Of a stretch of 64,000 nucleotides of DNA, positions 1 through 8,117 are shown piece after piece (the stretch's first letter is position 1; the number at the start of each line of letters is the position of its first letter). The DNA is from Burkholderia ambifaria (GTDB taxonomy: Bacteria > Pseudomonadota > Gammaproteobacteria > Burkholderiales > Burkholderiaceae), in the NCBI RefSeq assembly GCF_001443045.1, contig NZ_LKPJ01000002.1, forward strand, positions 100,068 through 164,067. Direction: 5' to 3'. A program made the translations under genes and the position numbers. The notes under the pieces are model-generated. The model had not been told where the DNA came from, ran no database searches, and worked only from the letters and a program-made list of their open reading frames with translations.

Positions 1-177
1 GCGACGCAGCGCGACGGCGCGCCGCTGCAACGGGCGGCGGCTGCGGCGATGTGCGGCTGCGCGAGTGCGTGCGGGATGCACGGCCATGCGCATGCCAGCG
101 CATGGAGCCGCACGTTGCCGACGTCGGACGCGAAGGGCTTCTGGGGCGCGTTCGGCTGTTCGTGCTGGGCGGTCTGA
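1..177 (+). CDS. 3' end of an unrecognised protein gene
   Basis: Frame 1 is open from the window edge to a TGA at 175-177, and its codons end almost always in G or C, as in the real genes here; the other two forward frames do not show this. The visible 58 residues are rich in Ala, Cys and His (a CGCASACGMHGHAHA stretch) and end in FWGAFGCSCWAV. The stop lies one base before the ATG of the DoxX gene, so it is probably the upstream member of the same operon. I do not recognise the family; a metal-binding role is only suggested by the Cys/His content. Confidence 0.5.
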   Translation, partial: ATQRDGAPLQRAAAAAMCGCASACGMHGHAHASAWSRTLPTSDAKGFWGAFGCSCWAV

Positions 178-178
178 C

Positions 179-631
179 ATGACGGCGCGCACCGTCCATG
201 GCAACCCGGCGTGGGTCCGCGCGCTGCTGTCGCAGCCGTGGATCCTGCCGCTCGCGCGGCTTGCGCTGGTGTCGGCCTATCTGCTCGGCGGCGTCGCGAA
301 AGCGCTCGACTTCGACGGCGCGGTCGCGGAGCAGGCGCACTTCGGCCTGCAACCGGCCGCGCTGTGGGCGGCGCTGGCGATCGCGGTCGAGATCGGCGGC
401 TCGCTGTGCGTGGTGTTTCGCCGCTTCACGTGGCTCGGCGCCGGCAGCCTCGGTATGCTGACGCTCGTCGCGATGGTCGTGGCGAACGATTTCTGGAACC
501 GTTCGGGTGCCGAACATTTCATGGCGCTCAACAGCTTTTTCGAGCATCTCGGGCTGATCGCGGCACTCGTGCTCGCGACCGTGCTCGACGATGCGCGGCA
601 ACCGGCCGGCGACGGCCGCTCCATTCGATGA
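179..631 (+). CDS. DoxX family membrane protein
   Basis: 150-residue integral membrane protein with about four hydrophobic helices. The N-terminal part (PLARLALVSAYLLGGVAKALD) has the typical DoxX pattern of a first helix followed by a GG-x-K turn, and the FEHLGLIAALVLAT segment is the last helix. DoxX proteins are small membrane partners of diverse redox or stress systems; no specific substrate can be read here. The ATG at 179 is chosen because it sits one base after the upstream stop, whereas the longer reading to 65 gives an Arg-rich, atypical N-terminus. The TGA overlaps a possible ATG of the next frame (628), so it is probably co-translated with the VOC gene. Confidence 0.8.
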   Translation: MTARTVHGNPAWVRALLSQPWILPLARLALVSAYLLGGVAKALDFDGAVAEQAHFGLQPAALWAALAIAVEIGGSLCVVFRRFTWLGAGSLGMLTLVAMVVANDFWNRSGAEHFMALNSFFEHLGLIAALVLATVLDDARQPAGDGRSIR

Positions 632-657
632 CGATGCTACAACCAGGAAATCCTGTG

Positions 658-1572
658 ATGAAATCCATTCGTTCAATGCTGCTCGCCGTGATGGTCGCGG
701 GCGGCCTTGCCGTCGCGCCGGTGGCGTTCGCGAAACCGCCCGTGCCGCCCGCGGTCGCGCCGACGGTGACCGTCGGCCCGCAATACGATACGACCCACGT
801 GTGTGTCGCGCCCGAAGACTTCGACCGCTTCACCGACAGTTTCGTCGCCACGTTCGGCGGCAAGAAGTCGAAGCAGGGCGTGTTCCAGGTCACGCCGACG
901 CCGAGCCAGACGATGTCGCAGCTCGTGCTCACGCCGGTCGGCACGGTTTCGGTGTTCGGTTTCAAGACGCCGATCCCGTATCCGTTCTGTGCGGAGCGCA
1001 CCGGCTACCTCGTCACCGATCTCGACGTCGCGGTGAAGTCGGCACGCGAGCACGGCGCCGACGTGATCGTCGACACGTTCCCCGATCCGATCGGCCGCGA
1101 TGCGATCATTGCGTGGACGGGCGGCGTGAACATGCAGCTCTACTGGCATACGCAGGCGCCGAACTACGACGCACTGCAGACCATCCCCGAGAATCGCGTC
1201 TACGTGTCGCCGCAAAGCGTGCGCAAGTTCGTGCACGATTTCGTCAAGTTCTCGAAGGGCAAGGTGGTGTCCGACAACCTGAAGGCGCCAGGCATCGAGA
1301 TCGGCCGGCCGAACGACACGTACCGCCGCATCCGCATCGAGTCGGGCTTCGGCAAGATGACCGTGCTCGTGACCGACGGCCATCTGCCGTATCCGTTCGG
1401 GCGCGAGATGACGGGCTACGAAGTGCCCGATCTCGCCGCGACGCTGAAGAAGGCCGAAGCCGCGGGCGTGACCGTGCTCGTGCCGGCGTTCGCGTCGGAC
1501 GGCCGCGACGCGGCGCTCGTGCAGTTCCCGGGCGGCTACGTTGCCGAGATCCACGCGAGCGCGGCGCGATGA
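658..1572 (+). CDS. Secreted VOC (glyoxalase/bleomycin-resistance fold) protein
   Basis: 304 residues. The start at 658 has an AGGAAA ribosome site seven bases upstream and gives a clean signal peptide (MKSIRSMLLAVMVAGGLAVA, cleavage after AFA near residue 25), so the mature protein is periplasmic. Two VOC-like modules follow: about residues 40-160, beginning THVCVAPEDFDRFTDSF, and 175-300, beginning RVYVSPQSVRKFVHDF, the second ending FPGGYVAEIH. Tandem VOC modules form one metal-dependent active site in dioxygenases and isomerases, but I cannot assign a substrate. In-frame ATGs at 628 and 634 are possible but lose the signal peptide. The stop overlaps the ATG of the DUF1275 gene (ATGA). Confidence 0.75.
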   Translation: MKSIRSMLLAVMVAGGLAVAPVAFAKPPVPPAVAPTVTVGPQYDTTHVCVAPEDFDRFTDSFVATFGGKKSKQGVFQVTPTPSQTMSQLVLTPVGTVSVFGFKTPIPYPFCAERTGYLVTDLDVAVKSAREHGADVIVDTFPDPIGRDAIIAWTGGVNMQLYWHTQAPNYDALQTIPENRVYVSPQSVRKFVHDFVKFSKGKVVSDNLKAPGIEIGRPNDTYRRIRIESGFGKMTVLVTDGHLPYPFGREMTGYEVPDLAATLKKAEAAGVTVLVPAFASDGRDAALVQFPGGYVAEIHASAAR

Positions 1573-2264
1573 AGCACGAGGACACGATCCTTGCCGCGGT
1601 GGCCGGCTTCGTCGACACGCTGAGCTTCGTCGCGCTGTTCGGGCTGTTCACCGCGCACGTGACCGGCAACTTCGTGCTGATCGGCGCGGGCATCGCTGGC
1701 TTCGGCCAGGGTGTCGTGCTGAAGCTCAGTGTGTTTCCCGCGTTCGTGTGCGGCGTGATCGCGGCGAGCCTGATCGCGCGGTCGTTGTCCGGGCGGCCGG
1801 CATGGCAGGGCACGCGCGCGCTGCACATGGTGCAGGCCGTGCTGCTGCTCGGTTTCTGCGCGGCGGGCGTGTGGGCGACGCCCGTCACGCAGTCCGACAG
1901 CCTGCCGGTGCTGGTGGCCGGCATCGTCGGCACGTTCGCGATGGGCGTGCAGAACGCGCATCCGCGCGTCATCGCACGTGCCGGCGTGCCGAACACGGTG
2001 ATGACGGGCAACGTCACGCAGGCGATCCTCGACGTCGTCGACATGCTGTCGGCCGGCACGGCCGACAGCGCACGCGCGGCGGCGCGGGCCCGCTTCGGCA
2101 AGATGCTGCCTGCGATCGTCGCGTTCGCGCTCGGCGCGGCGTGCGGAGCGCTTGGCTTCCGCTACGTTGGATTCTGGGCGCTGCTCGCGCCGGTCGGCGC
2201 GCTCGCCACGCTTGCACTGTGTGCGGCGCAAGCGGCCGGACCCGTCGCGCAGGAGCGCGCATGA
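1569..2264 (+). CDS. YoaK/DUF1275 family membrane protein
   Basis: 231 residues, six or so predicted transmembrane helices. The start MKHEDTILAAVAGFVDTLSF, the TAHVTGNFV motif and the internal repeat VMTGNVTQAILDV are characteristic of DUF1275 (YoaK), a membrane family of unknown function. The ATG overlaps the stop of the VOC gene and the TGA overlaps the ATG of the porin gene, so four genes in a row are linked by start-stop overlaps or near contact. That arrangement implies translational coupling and a shared role, perhaps uptake of a small organic compound given the outer-membrane channel downstream. Confidence 0.85.
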   Translation: MKHEDTILAAVAGFVDTLSFVALFGLFTAHVTGNFVLIGAGIAGFGQGVVLKLSVFPAFVCGVIAASLIARSLSGRPAWQGTRALHMVQAVLLLGFCAAGVWATPVTQSDSLPVLVAGIVGTFAMGVQNAHPRVIARAGVPNTVMTGNVTQAILDVVDMLSAGTADSARAAARARFGKMLPAIVAFALGAACGALGFRYVGFWALLAPVGALATLALCAAQAAGPVAQERA

Positions 2265-3754
2265 CCGGGCGGGGGCAGGGGAGACAGCGGAGACACCGCG
2301 GCCGGCGCTTCGAGCGGGCCGCGCGCCTGTCGATCGTCGCGGGACTGTTGTTCGCGAGCGCCGACGTGGCGTTCGCGGAAACGGCGGCATCGGCATCGAC
2401 AGCAACATCGACAACCGGCGACGCCACCGCAGCAACATGCACGGCGAAGCGGCCGACGGTGCTGTTCAACCGCTGGCAGGAAGACTGGTCGGTGCTCGCA
2501 AACCCGTGCGTGCCGCGCGCGCCGCTCGACGGGCTGAAATACATTCCGCTCGGCAATGATCCGGCATCCTATCTGTCGCTCGGCGTGAACCTGCGCGAGC
2601 GACTGGAGACCAACGACGCGCCGCTGTTCGGGATCGGCTCCGCGCAATCGGATACGTACCTGATCCAGCGCGTCGAAGTGCATGCCGATGCGCATCTCGG
2701 CCAGCACTGGCAGTTCTTCGTGCAGTTGCAGGACGATCGCGCGTTCGGCAAGAACACGATCGCGCCGGTCGACAAGAACCCGCTCGATCTCGAACAGGCG
2801 TTCGCGACCTACACGGGCGCGCTCGGCGGCGGCACGTTCAAGCTCCGCGTCGGCCGGCAGGAGATGGCGTTCGACCTGCAGCGTTTCATCGCCGCGCGCG
2901 ACGGCCCGAACGTGCGGCAGGCGTTCGATGCGGTCTGGGCCGATTACGAATACGGAAAGTGGCGCTTCATCGGCTATGCGACGCAGCCGGTGCAGAACCG
3001 CAGCGCATCCGATTTCGACGACGTGTCCAATCGCGACCTCACGTTCAGCGGCGTGCGCTTCGAGCGGCAGTCGGTCGGGCCGGGCGACCTGTCCGGCTAC
3101 TGGTCGCGCTACAACCGCAGCAACGCGCGCTTTCTCGATGCGAGCGGCCCCGAGCATCGCGACGTGTGGGACCTGCGCTACACGGGCACGCAGGGCCGCT
3201 TCGACTGGGATCTCGAGACGATGTTGCAGACCGGGACGGTCGGCAACAACACGATCGGTGCATGGGCCGTCGGCTCGATCGCCGGCTACCGGCTCGACGC
3301 GCCATGGTCGCCGCGTATCGCGCTGCAGGTCGATGCGGCATCGGGCGACCGGCATCCGCACGACGGCCGCGTCGGCACGTTCAACCCGCTGTTTCCGAAC
3401 GGCTATTACTTCACGCTGGCTGGCTACACGGGCTACTCGAACCTGATCCACGTGAAGCCGTCCGTGACGCTGAAGCCGTCGCCGAACCTGTCGCTGCTCG
3501 GCGCGCTCGGCTTCCAGTGGCGCGAGACGACCGGCGACGCCGTCTATCAGCAGGCGAATGTCGCGGTGCCGGGCACCGCGGGCAAGGGCGGCCTGTGGAC
3601 GGGGATGTACGTGCAGTTGCGCGCGGACTGGACGATCGCGGCGAACCTGATCGGCGCGGTCGAGGCCGTGCACTTCCAGGTCGGCGATGCGATCCGGCAG
3701 GCGGGCGGGCACAACGCCGACTACGTCGGCGTCGAGCTGAAGTATGGGTGGTAG
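2261..3754 (+). CDS. Alginate-export family outer-membrane porin
   Basis: 497 residues. An N-terminal signal segment (RLSIVAGLLFASADVAFA, cleavage near residue 40) leads into FNRWQEDWSVLANP, YLSLGVNLRERLE and an alternating hydrophobic pattern to a C-terminal strand ending DYVGVELKYGW, with an aromatic last residue as in beta-barrels. The NRWQEDWS/LRERLE pattern and length match the Alginate_exp family (AlgE-like barrels), members of which act as channels for aromatic or other organic compounds in proteobacteria. The ATG overlaps the DUF1275 stop. Substrate is unknown; no alginate biosynthesis genes are nearby, so an alginate role is unlikely. Confidence 0.85.
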   Translation: MTGRGQGRQRRHRGRRFERAARLSIVAGLLFASADVAFAETAASASTATSTTGDATAATCTAKRPTVLFNRWQEDWSVLANPCVPRAPLDGLKYIPLGNDPASYLSLGVNLRERLETNDAPLFGIGSAQSDTYLIQRVEVHADAHLGQHWQFFVQLQDDRAFGKNTIAPVDKNPLDLEQAFATYTGALGGGTFKLRVGRQEMAFDLQRFIAARDGPNVRQAFDAVWADYEYGKWRFIGYATQPVQNRSASDFDDVSNRDLTFSGVRFERQSVGPGDLSGYWSRYNRSNARFLDASGPEHRDVWDLRYTGTQGRFDWDLETMLQTGTVGNNTIGAWAVGSIAGYRLDAPWSPRIALQVDAASGDRHPHDGRVGTFNPLFPNGYYFTLAGYTGYSNLIHVKPSVTLKPSPNLSLLGALGFQWRETTGDAVYQQANVAVPGTAGKGGLWTGMYVQLRADWTIAANLIGAVEAVHFQVGDAIRQAGGHNADYVGVELKYGW

Positions 3755-3808
3755 CGTGCGTGCCGCGGCGCGTCCGCCGTCGCATGGCTGCACGGTGGGC
3801 GGTGTCGC

Positions 3809-4306
3809 ATGAGCGCGCGGGTGCAGGTGCTGGCTTATTCGGACGAACTGCTGATCGTGCGCTGGCATGCGGCGGGTCGCGCGGAACAGCGCTGGTCGCC
3901 CGGGCGAGCGCTGCGTTCGGGGCATTGCGCGTTGTCCGGCGAGAAGATCGTCTGCGGCGACGTTGTTTTCAGCCCGCGCGGGCGCGCGGCGGCCGATCCG
4001 AACGCGATGATCCTGGCTGCCGCGCTCGACCGTCCGCACGTGTCGACGGTTCGTCCGCAGGTGCGGGTGCTCGAGCGCTCGTCGCAATTGCTGCTCGTGC
4101 GCTGGGTCGAACCGGGGCGTGCGCATTTCGGCGAGCAGCACTGGAAACCCGGGCGCGCACGGCAGGCCGGTACCTGCGCGCTGTCGGGGGCGCGGATCGC
4201 GCGCGGGGATCGCGTGTTCCGTCCGAGCGGACGACCGATGCCGCCGAATGCGGGTGCGATGATTCTGGCGATCGCGCTCGATGGTGCCGATCTCGCACGC
4301 ACATGA
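3809..4306 (+). CDS. DUF3331 protein with two tandem copies of the domain
   Basis: 165 residues, soluble, no signal peptide. Residues about 6-73 and 86-158 are homologous copies: each has a (L)L(I/L)VRW core, a W(S/K)PGRA turn, a G-x-CALSG-x-(K/R)I segment, G(D)-x-VF-x-P and an AMILA(A/I)ALD end. I recognise this as the Burkholderia family DUF3331, of unknown function; the two Cys in the CALSG motifs and the small fold suggest a nucleic-acid or metal-binding module, but that is inference. It stands 54 bases after the porin gene and 30 bases before a strong terminator, so it could be the last gene of that transcript. Unusual in being a within-gene duplication. Confidence 0.75.
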   Translation: MSARVQVLAYSDELLIVRWHAAGRAEQRWSPGRALRSGHCALSGEKIVCGDVVFSPRGRAAADPNAMILAAALDRPHVSTVRPQVRVLERSSQLLLVRWVEPGRAHFGEQHWKPGRARQAGTCALSGARIARGDRVFRPSGRPMPPNAGAMILAIALDGADLART

Positions 4307-4335
4307 GCGGGATGCGAGCGCGCGCATGAAAAAGG

Positions 4336-4355
4336 AGCGGCCCCGCGGGGCCGCT
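4336..4355. terminator. Bidirectional terminator between the DUF3331 gene and acpA
   Basis: Perfect 20-base palindrome AGCGGCCCCGCGGGGCCGCT, preceded by an A-run at 4328-4333 (a T-run for the minus strand) and followed by CTTCGTTCG. It lies between two convergent genes and should end transcription from both sides, more efficiently for the minus strand. Confidence 0.75.
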
Positions 4356-4412
4356 CTTCGTTCGTCAGGGCCGGCAGCGCGGCCGGCCCGTTCACGGTGA
4401 TGTCGTTACACG

Positions 4413-5999
4413 TTACAGGTTCGGCGACAGCGCGAGCGCGTTCGTCAGGTCGCCCATCGGCTGCGCACCGTTCGCCTTCAGCGCGTCGTCGCGCTGTTGC
4501 AGGCCCGCGAGGCGCGGCAGCGAGAAGCGGCGCGTGATGAAGCGCAGGATCGACGCGGTGTCGTACTGCGTGTGGTCGACGAAACCCTTCTTCGCGAACG
4601 GCGACACGATCAGCGCCGGAATCCGCGTGCCCGGGCCCCAGCGGTCGCCCTTCGGCGGCGCCACGTGATCCCAGAAGCCGCCGTTCTCGTCGTACGTGAC
4701 GACCACGATCATGTTCTTCCACTGCGGGCTCGCCTGCAGGTGCGCGAGCACGTCCGCGATGTGCTGGTCGCCGCTCGCGACGTCCGTATAGCCCGGGTGT
4801 TCGTTCAGGTTGCCCTGCGGCTTGTAGAACGCGACTTGCGGCAGCGTGCCCGCGTCGATCGCCTTGATGAACGCGCTGCCGTCCGTGCCGCCGTCGAGCA
4901 GATGCTGCGCACGGTTCGTGCTGCCCGGTGCCTGGTTCGCGTAGTAGTTGAACGGCTGATGGTGCGGCTGGAAGTTCGGCGCCGTCATGTTCGGGCCGTA
5001 GATCACGTTCGCGATGCCGCTTTGCGCGGCCTGCAGCGCCTGACTCCACGCACCGCTGTACCACGCCCACGACACGCCCGCGTTGGTCAGCAGGTCGCCG
5101 ATGTTCTGCTGCGTCTGCGGCGGCAGCGTCGTCGCGGCCGACGGATCCGCGAGGTTCGGGTCGCCGCCCGATGCGGCCTTGTTGCCGCTCGGCTGGTACG
5201 GCGGCTGCATCGTGTTGATCGCGTAGAAGTCCGGCGTCAGGTTGCCCGAGTTCACGAACTTCGGAATGCCGTCGAGCGCGGAGGCCGGCGAGTTGCTCGC
5301 GAGCTGCAGCGACTTGCCGTCCGCGGCGACCGCCGAGATCGAACCGGCCGCCGGGCTCTTGTCCGCATTCGCATAGAACGGCGCACACGCGCAGATCAGG
5401 TACTGGTGGTTCAGGAACGAGCCGCCGAACGCACCCATGAAGAAGTTGTCGGCGAGCGTGAACTGCTGCGCGATCTTCCACAGCGGCAGCTTCGACGCGT
5501 CGGGCGTGTAGTGGCCCATCACGAGGCCGCCCGAGTCGGCCCAGGCGGCGAACATGTCGTTCTTGCCGCCGTTGATCTGCATCTGGTTCTCGTAGAAGCG
5601 GTGATACAGGTCGCGCGTCGTCAGGCTCATCGACGTGTTGAACCCCTTCGGATCGTCGATCGCGAACGGTGCGTTCGGCAGGTTGGCCGTCATCGCCTCG
5701 GTCACGGCCGGCGTCACGCCTTTCGCGGTCAGGCCGTTCCAGACCTTCGGCAGCGTCGCGAGCGGCTGGCCGTTGCGGTCCTTCTGCTGCGCGCTCGCCG
5801 CCGTCACGTTCTGCAGGCCGTTCGCGCCCGGAAAGTTGCCGTACAGGTTGTCGAAGCTGCGGTTTTCCGCATAGATCACGACGACGTTTTTCACCGTCGA
5901 CAGGCCTTGCTGCTGCACGTCGTCGCCGCCGCAGGCGGTGAGGGCGGCGGCCGCCGCAACGGCGATCGGCGTAAAGCGAATCCAGGCGTGGTTTTTCAT
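4413..5999 (-). CDS. acpA: Acid phosphatase / phospholipase C-type phosphoesterase lipoprotein (AcpA family)
   Basis: 528 residues. MKNHAW followed by a hydrophobic stretch and LTAC gives a lipoprotein signal with Cys23. The phosphoesterase family PF04185 signature is clear: VVVIYAENRSFDNLYG (residues 39-54, with the metal/nucleophile residues), ADNFFMGAFGGSFLNHQYLI, the YDENGGFWDHV metal motif and the C-terminal VSPFAKKGFVDHTQYDTAS. Members hydrolyse phosphate monoesters or phospholipids outside the cytoplasm; substrate preference cannot be read from sequence. The start at 5999 is preferred over 6095 because of the lipoprotein signal and an upstream GAGAG ribosome site. It is divergent from a peroxidase gene, and Pho-box-like repeats lie in the intergenic space, consistent with phosphate-starvation control. 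Confidence 0.88.
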   Translation of the reverse strand: MKNHAWIRFTPIAVAAAAALTACGGDDVQQQGLSTVKNVVVIYAENRSFDNLYGNFPGANGLQNVTAASAQQKDRNGQPLATLPKVWNGLTAKGVTPAVTEAMTANLPNAPFAIDDPKGFNTSMSLTTRDLYHRFYENQMQINGGKNDMFAAWADSGGLVMGHYTPDASKLPLWKIAQQFTLADNFFMGAFGGSFLNHQYLICACAPFYANADKSPAAGSISAVAADGKSLQLASNSPASALDGIPKFVNSGNLTPDFYAINTMQPPYQPSGNKAASGGDPNLADPSAATTLPPQTQQNIGDLLTNAGVSWAWYSGAWSQALQAAQSGIANVIYGPNMTAPNFQPHHQPFNYYANQAPGSTNRAQHLLDGGTDGSAFIKAIDAGTLPQVAFYKPQGNLNEHPGYTDVASGDQHIADVLAHLQASPQWKNMIVVVTYDENGGFWDHVAPPKGDRWGPGTRIPALIVSPFAKKGFVDHTQYDTASILRFITRRFSLPRLAGLQQRDDALKANGAQPMGDLTNALALSPNL

Positions 6000-6142
6000 G
6001 CGTTCTACTCTCATCTCTCTTGTCGCGTGGGGGACCGGAGCATCCGTTTGCGGCCGGTTCTCGAAGGTGGCCGTCGCGTGTCCGGTTGTAAGCATTTTCA
6101 GGGGGCGATTTGACAGGCGGGTGTAGGCGTCCTTTCGATTGC

Positions 6143-6186
6143 CTGTCAGTGGGGCGTCATGGAATGGTCATGCGGTTGACATAAAC
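6143..6186 (+). promoter_or_regulatory. Candidate Pho box: four 11-bp direct repeats
   Basis: Four successive 11-base units start at 6143, 6154, 6165 and 6176 with heptamers CTGTCAG, GCGTCAT, TGGTCAT and TTGACAT. PhoB half-sites follow CTGTCAT with an 11-base period; these match at 6, 5, 5 and 5 of 7 positions in exact register. The site lies between acpA and the divergent peroxidase gene and is oriented towards the latter. Confidence 0.55.
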
Positions 6187-6197
6187 TCCGGCCGCTC

Positions 6198-7607
6198 ATG
6201 AACCCTCTTTCCGACGAATCGATGAAGCCTCGCCAATCGGCAGCCGGTGCGCTTGCGCGCTCGTGGCTGCATCTGACCGGTGCGCTCGCGCTGGCCACCG
6301 CGCTTGCGACCCTTGCCGGCTGTGACGGACAGCCGGGTGCCGGCACGTCGACCGCGCAGGCCGCAGGCGCATCGCATGCATCGGGTGCCGCGCAACAGGT
6401 TGCGTCCGCAACGATTGTGGCGAGTGGTCCGGTGGTCGCCGCGAACCAGCCGCAGACCCGCGCGCAAGTTTACGAAGGCGTGCGCCGGATGACGGCGCTC
6501 GGCAAGCAACTTTTCTTCGACCCTACGCTGTCAGGTTCCGGCAAGCTGGCGTGCGCGTCGTGCCATAGCCCCGAGCATGCGTTCGGCCCGCCGAATGCGC
6601 TGGCCGTGCAGTTCGGCGGCGACGACATGAAGCGGTCCGGGTTTCGCGCGGTGCCGTCGCTCAAGTACCTGCAGGGCGTGCCGCAATTCACCGAGCACTT
6701 TCACGATTCCGACGACGAAGGCGACGAGAGCGTCGATGCGGGCCCGACGGGCGGCCTCACGTGGGACGGCCGCGTCGACACGGGCGCCGAGCAGGCGCGC
6801 ATTCCGCTCACGTCGCCGTTCGAGATGAACAGCACGCCCGCGAAGGTCGCACGGGCAGTGAAAGCCGCGCCGTACGCGGACGAGTTCCGCGCGGTGTTCG
6901 GCGTGCAGGTGCTCGACGACGACGCGGCCGCGTTCAAGGCGGTGCTGCGCGCGCTCGAGACGTTCGAGCAGACGCCCGAACTGTTCTCGCCGTATTCGAG
7001 CAAGTACGACGCTTACCTCGCCGGGCATGCGCAGCTTACGCCGGTCGAACTGCGCGGGCTGCAGCTGTTCAACGACGAGAAGAAGGGCAATTGCGCGAGC
7101 TGCCACATCAGCCAGCGCGCGCTCGACGGCACGCCGCCGCAGTTCAGCGATTTCGGCCTGATCGCGATCGCGGTGCCGCGCAACCGCGCGCTGCCGGTCA
7201 ATCGCGATCCGCGCTTCCACGATCTCGGCGCGTGCGGCCCCGAGCGCACCGACCTGAAGGGCCGCGACGAATTCTGCGGGCTGTTCCGCACGCCGTCGCT
7301 GCGCAACGTCGCGCTGCGCAAGACCTTCTTCCATAACGGCGTGTACCACTCGCTCGAGGACGTGATGCGCTTCTACGTCGAGCGCGACATCCATCCCGAG
7401 AAGTTCTATCCGGTCGTGCACGGCAAGGTGCAGGTCTACGACGACCTGCCGAAGCGCTACTGGCCGAACATCAACCGCGAGCCACCGTTCGACCGCAAGC
7501 GCGGCGACGCGCCCGCGCTGAACGCGGCCGAGATCAAGGACGTGATCGCGTTCCTGAACACGCTGACTGACGGATATCAACCGGCGTCGACGCAGGCCGC
7601 CCGCTGA
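6198..7607 (+). CDS. Di-haem cytochrome c peroxidase (MauG/CCP family) lipoprotein
   Basis: 469 residues. A lipoprotein signal ends at LATLAGC (Cys42), so the protein is membrane-anchored in the periplasm. Two c-type haem sites, CASCH at about residues 119-123 and CASCH at about 299-303, with spacing and flanking motifs (GKQLFFDPTLSGSGKLACASC; LFNDEKKGNCASC) of the bacterial CCP/MauG family, which reduces peroxide or carries out high-valent haem oxidation. FRTPSLRNVALRKTFFHNG is the usual C-terminal signature. An alternative start at 6222 (MKPRQSAAG) gives a more typical lipoprotein signal and would fit a promoter driven from the Pho-like repeats ending at 6186. Neither start has a good ribosome site. 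Confidence 0.9.
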   Translation: MNPLSDESMKPRQSAAGALARSWLHLTGALALATALATLAGCDGQPGAGTSTAQAAGASHASGAAQQVASATIVASGPVVAANQPQTRAQVYEGVRRMTALGKQLFFDPTLSGSGKLACASCHSPEHAFGPPNALAVQFGGDDMKRSGFRAVPSLKYLQGVPQFTEHFHDSDDEGDESVDAGPTGGLTWDGRVDTGAEQARIPLTSPFEMNSTPAKVARAVKAAPYADEFRAVFGVQVLDDDAAAFKAVLRALETFEQTPELFSPYSSKYDAYLAGHAQLTPVELRGLQLFNDEKKGNCASCHISQRALDGTPPQFSDFGLIAIAVPRNRALPVNRDPRFHDLGACGPERTDLKGRDEFCGLFRTPSLRNVALRKTFFHNGVYHSLEDVMRFYVERDIHPEKFYPVVHGKVQVYDDLPKRYWPNINREPPFDRKRGDAPALNAAEIKDVIAFLNTLTDGYQPASTQAAR

Positions 7608-7719
7608 AAGCGTCGCACGCGGCACGCATGCTATGCTCGCTCGCTGACGGGCGTGGCGCGTGCCGGTTCAGCCGGCCGCGCGCCGCGCCGTTCGATCGAA
7701 CATCCAAGGAGAACAACAC

Positions 7720-8106
7720 ATGTCGATGCGTGCATCCCTTTCCGTCGTCACGCGCGTGCTGGCCGGCGCCGCGTGCGCAGCCGCGATGCTGCCCGTCCAC
7801 GCGCAAAGCAACCTGGGCTTCCTGAACGACACGCCGCTGACCTACTTCAGCAAGACCGACCGCGCGTCGCTGACCAAGGCCGTCGCGCAGGTGCGTGACG
7901 AAGGCAAGGACGGCGAGACCACGACGTGGCAGAGCAGCGGCCGCGGCACGCAGATCGACGCGAAGCTCACGCCGTCGACGTCCGAGAGCGATGGCAAGAC
8001 CTGCCGCGAGATCGCCACCGACATCGCCGCGAAGGGCCAGACGATGACGCTCAAGCCGGTCTTCTGCAAGACCGCCGCGGGCAAGTGGCAGCTGCAGAAG
8101 CGCTGA
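7720..8106 (+). CDS. Small exported protein, RT0821/Lpp0805-type surface antigen family
   Basis: 128 residues. AAGGAG lies nine bases before the ATG, and the first 28 residues (ending PVHA) are a signal peptide. The mature part has WQSSGRGTQIDAKLTPS, a Cys in KTCREIATDI, and a second Cys in KPVFCKTAAGKWQL. This W-x(n)-G-x-C-R-x(n)-C-x(n)-G-x-W pattern matches the C-terminal domain of 17-kDa/Lpp0805-like surface antigens; the two Cys probably pair. The glycine-zipper membrane region of the longer members is absent. Role unknown, probably periplasmic or envelope-associated. It precedes the NUDIX gene by 11 bases. Confidence 0.6.
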   Translation: MSMRASLSVVTRVLAGAACAAAMLPVHAQSNLGFLNDTPLTYFSKTDRASLTKAVAQVRDEGKDGETTTWQSSGRGTQIDAKLTPSTSESDGKTCREIATDIAAKGQTMTLKPVFCKTAAGKWQLQKR

Positions 8107-8117
8107 GCACGCGTGCG

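Noticed and set aside
1..177. Bufferin-type (DUF2063) partner upstream of DoxX
   Set aside because: The frame with good codon bias is frame 1, whose Cys/His-rich end does not resemble DUF2063; too short to assign.
2162..4327. 721-codon minus-strand ORF
   Set aside because: Antisense shadow of the porin and DUF3331 genes; Arg/His/Ala-rich, no domain.
6176..6181. TTGACA as a sigma-70 -35 for the peroxidase gene
   Set aside because: Only 17 bases before the ATG at 6198; it fits better as the last of four Pho-like half-sites.
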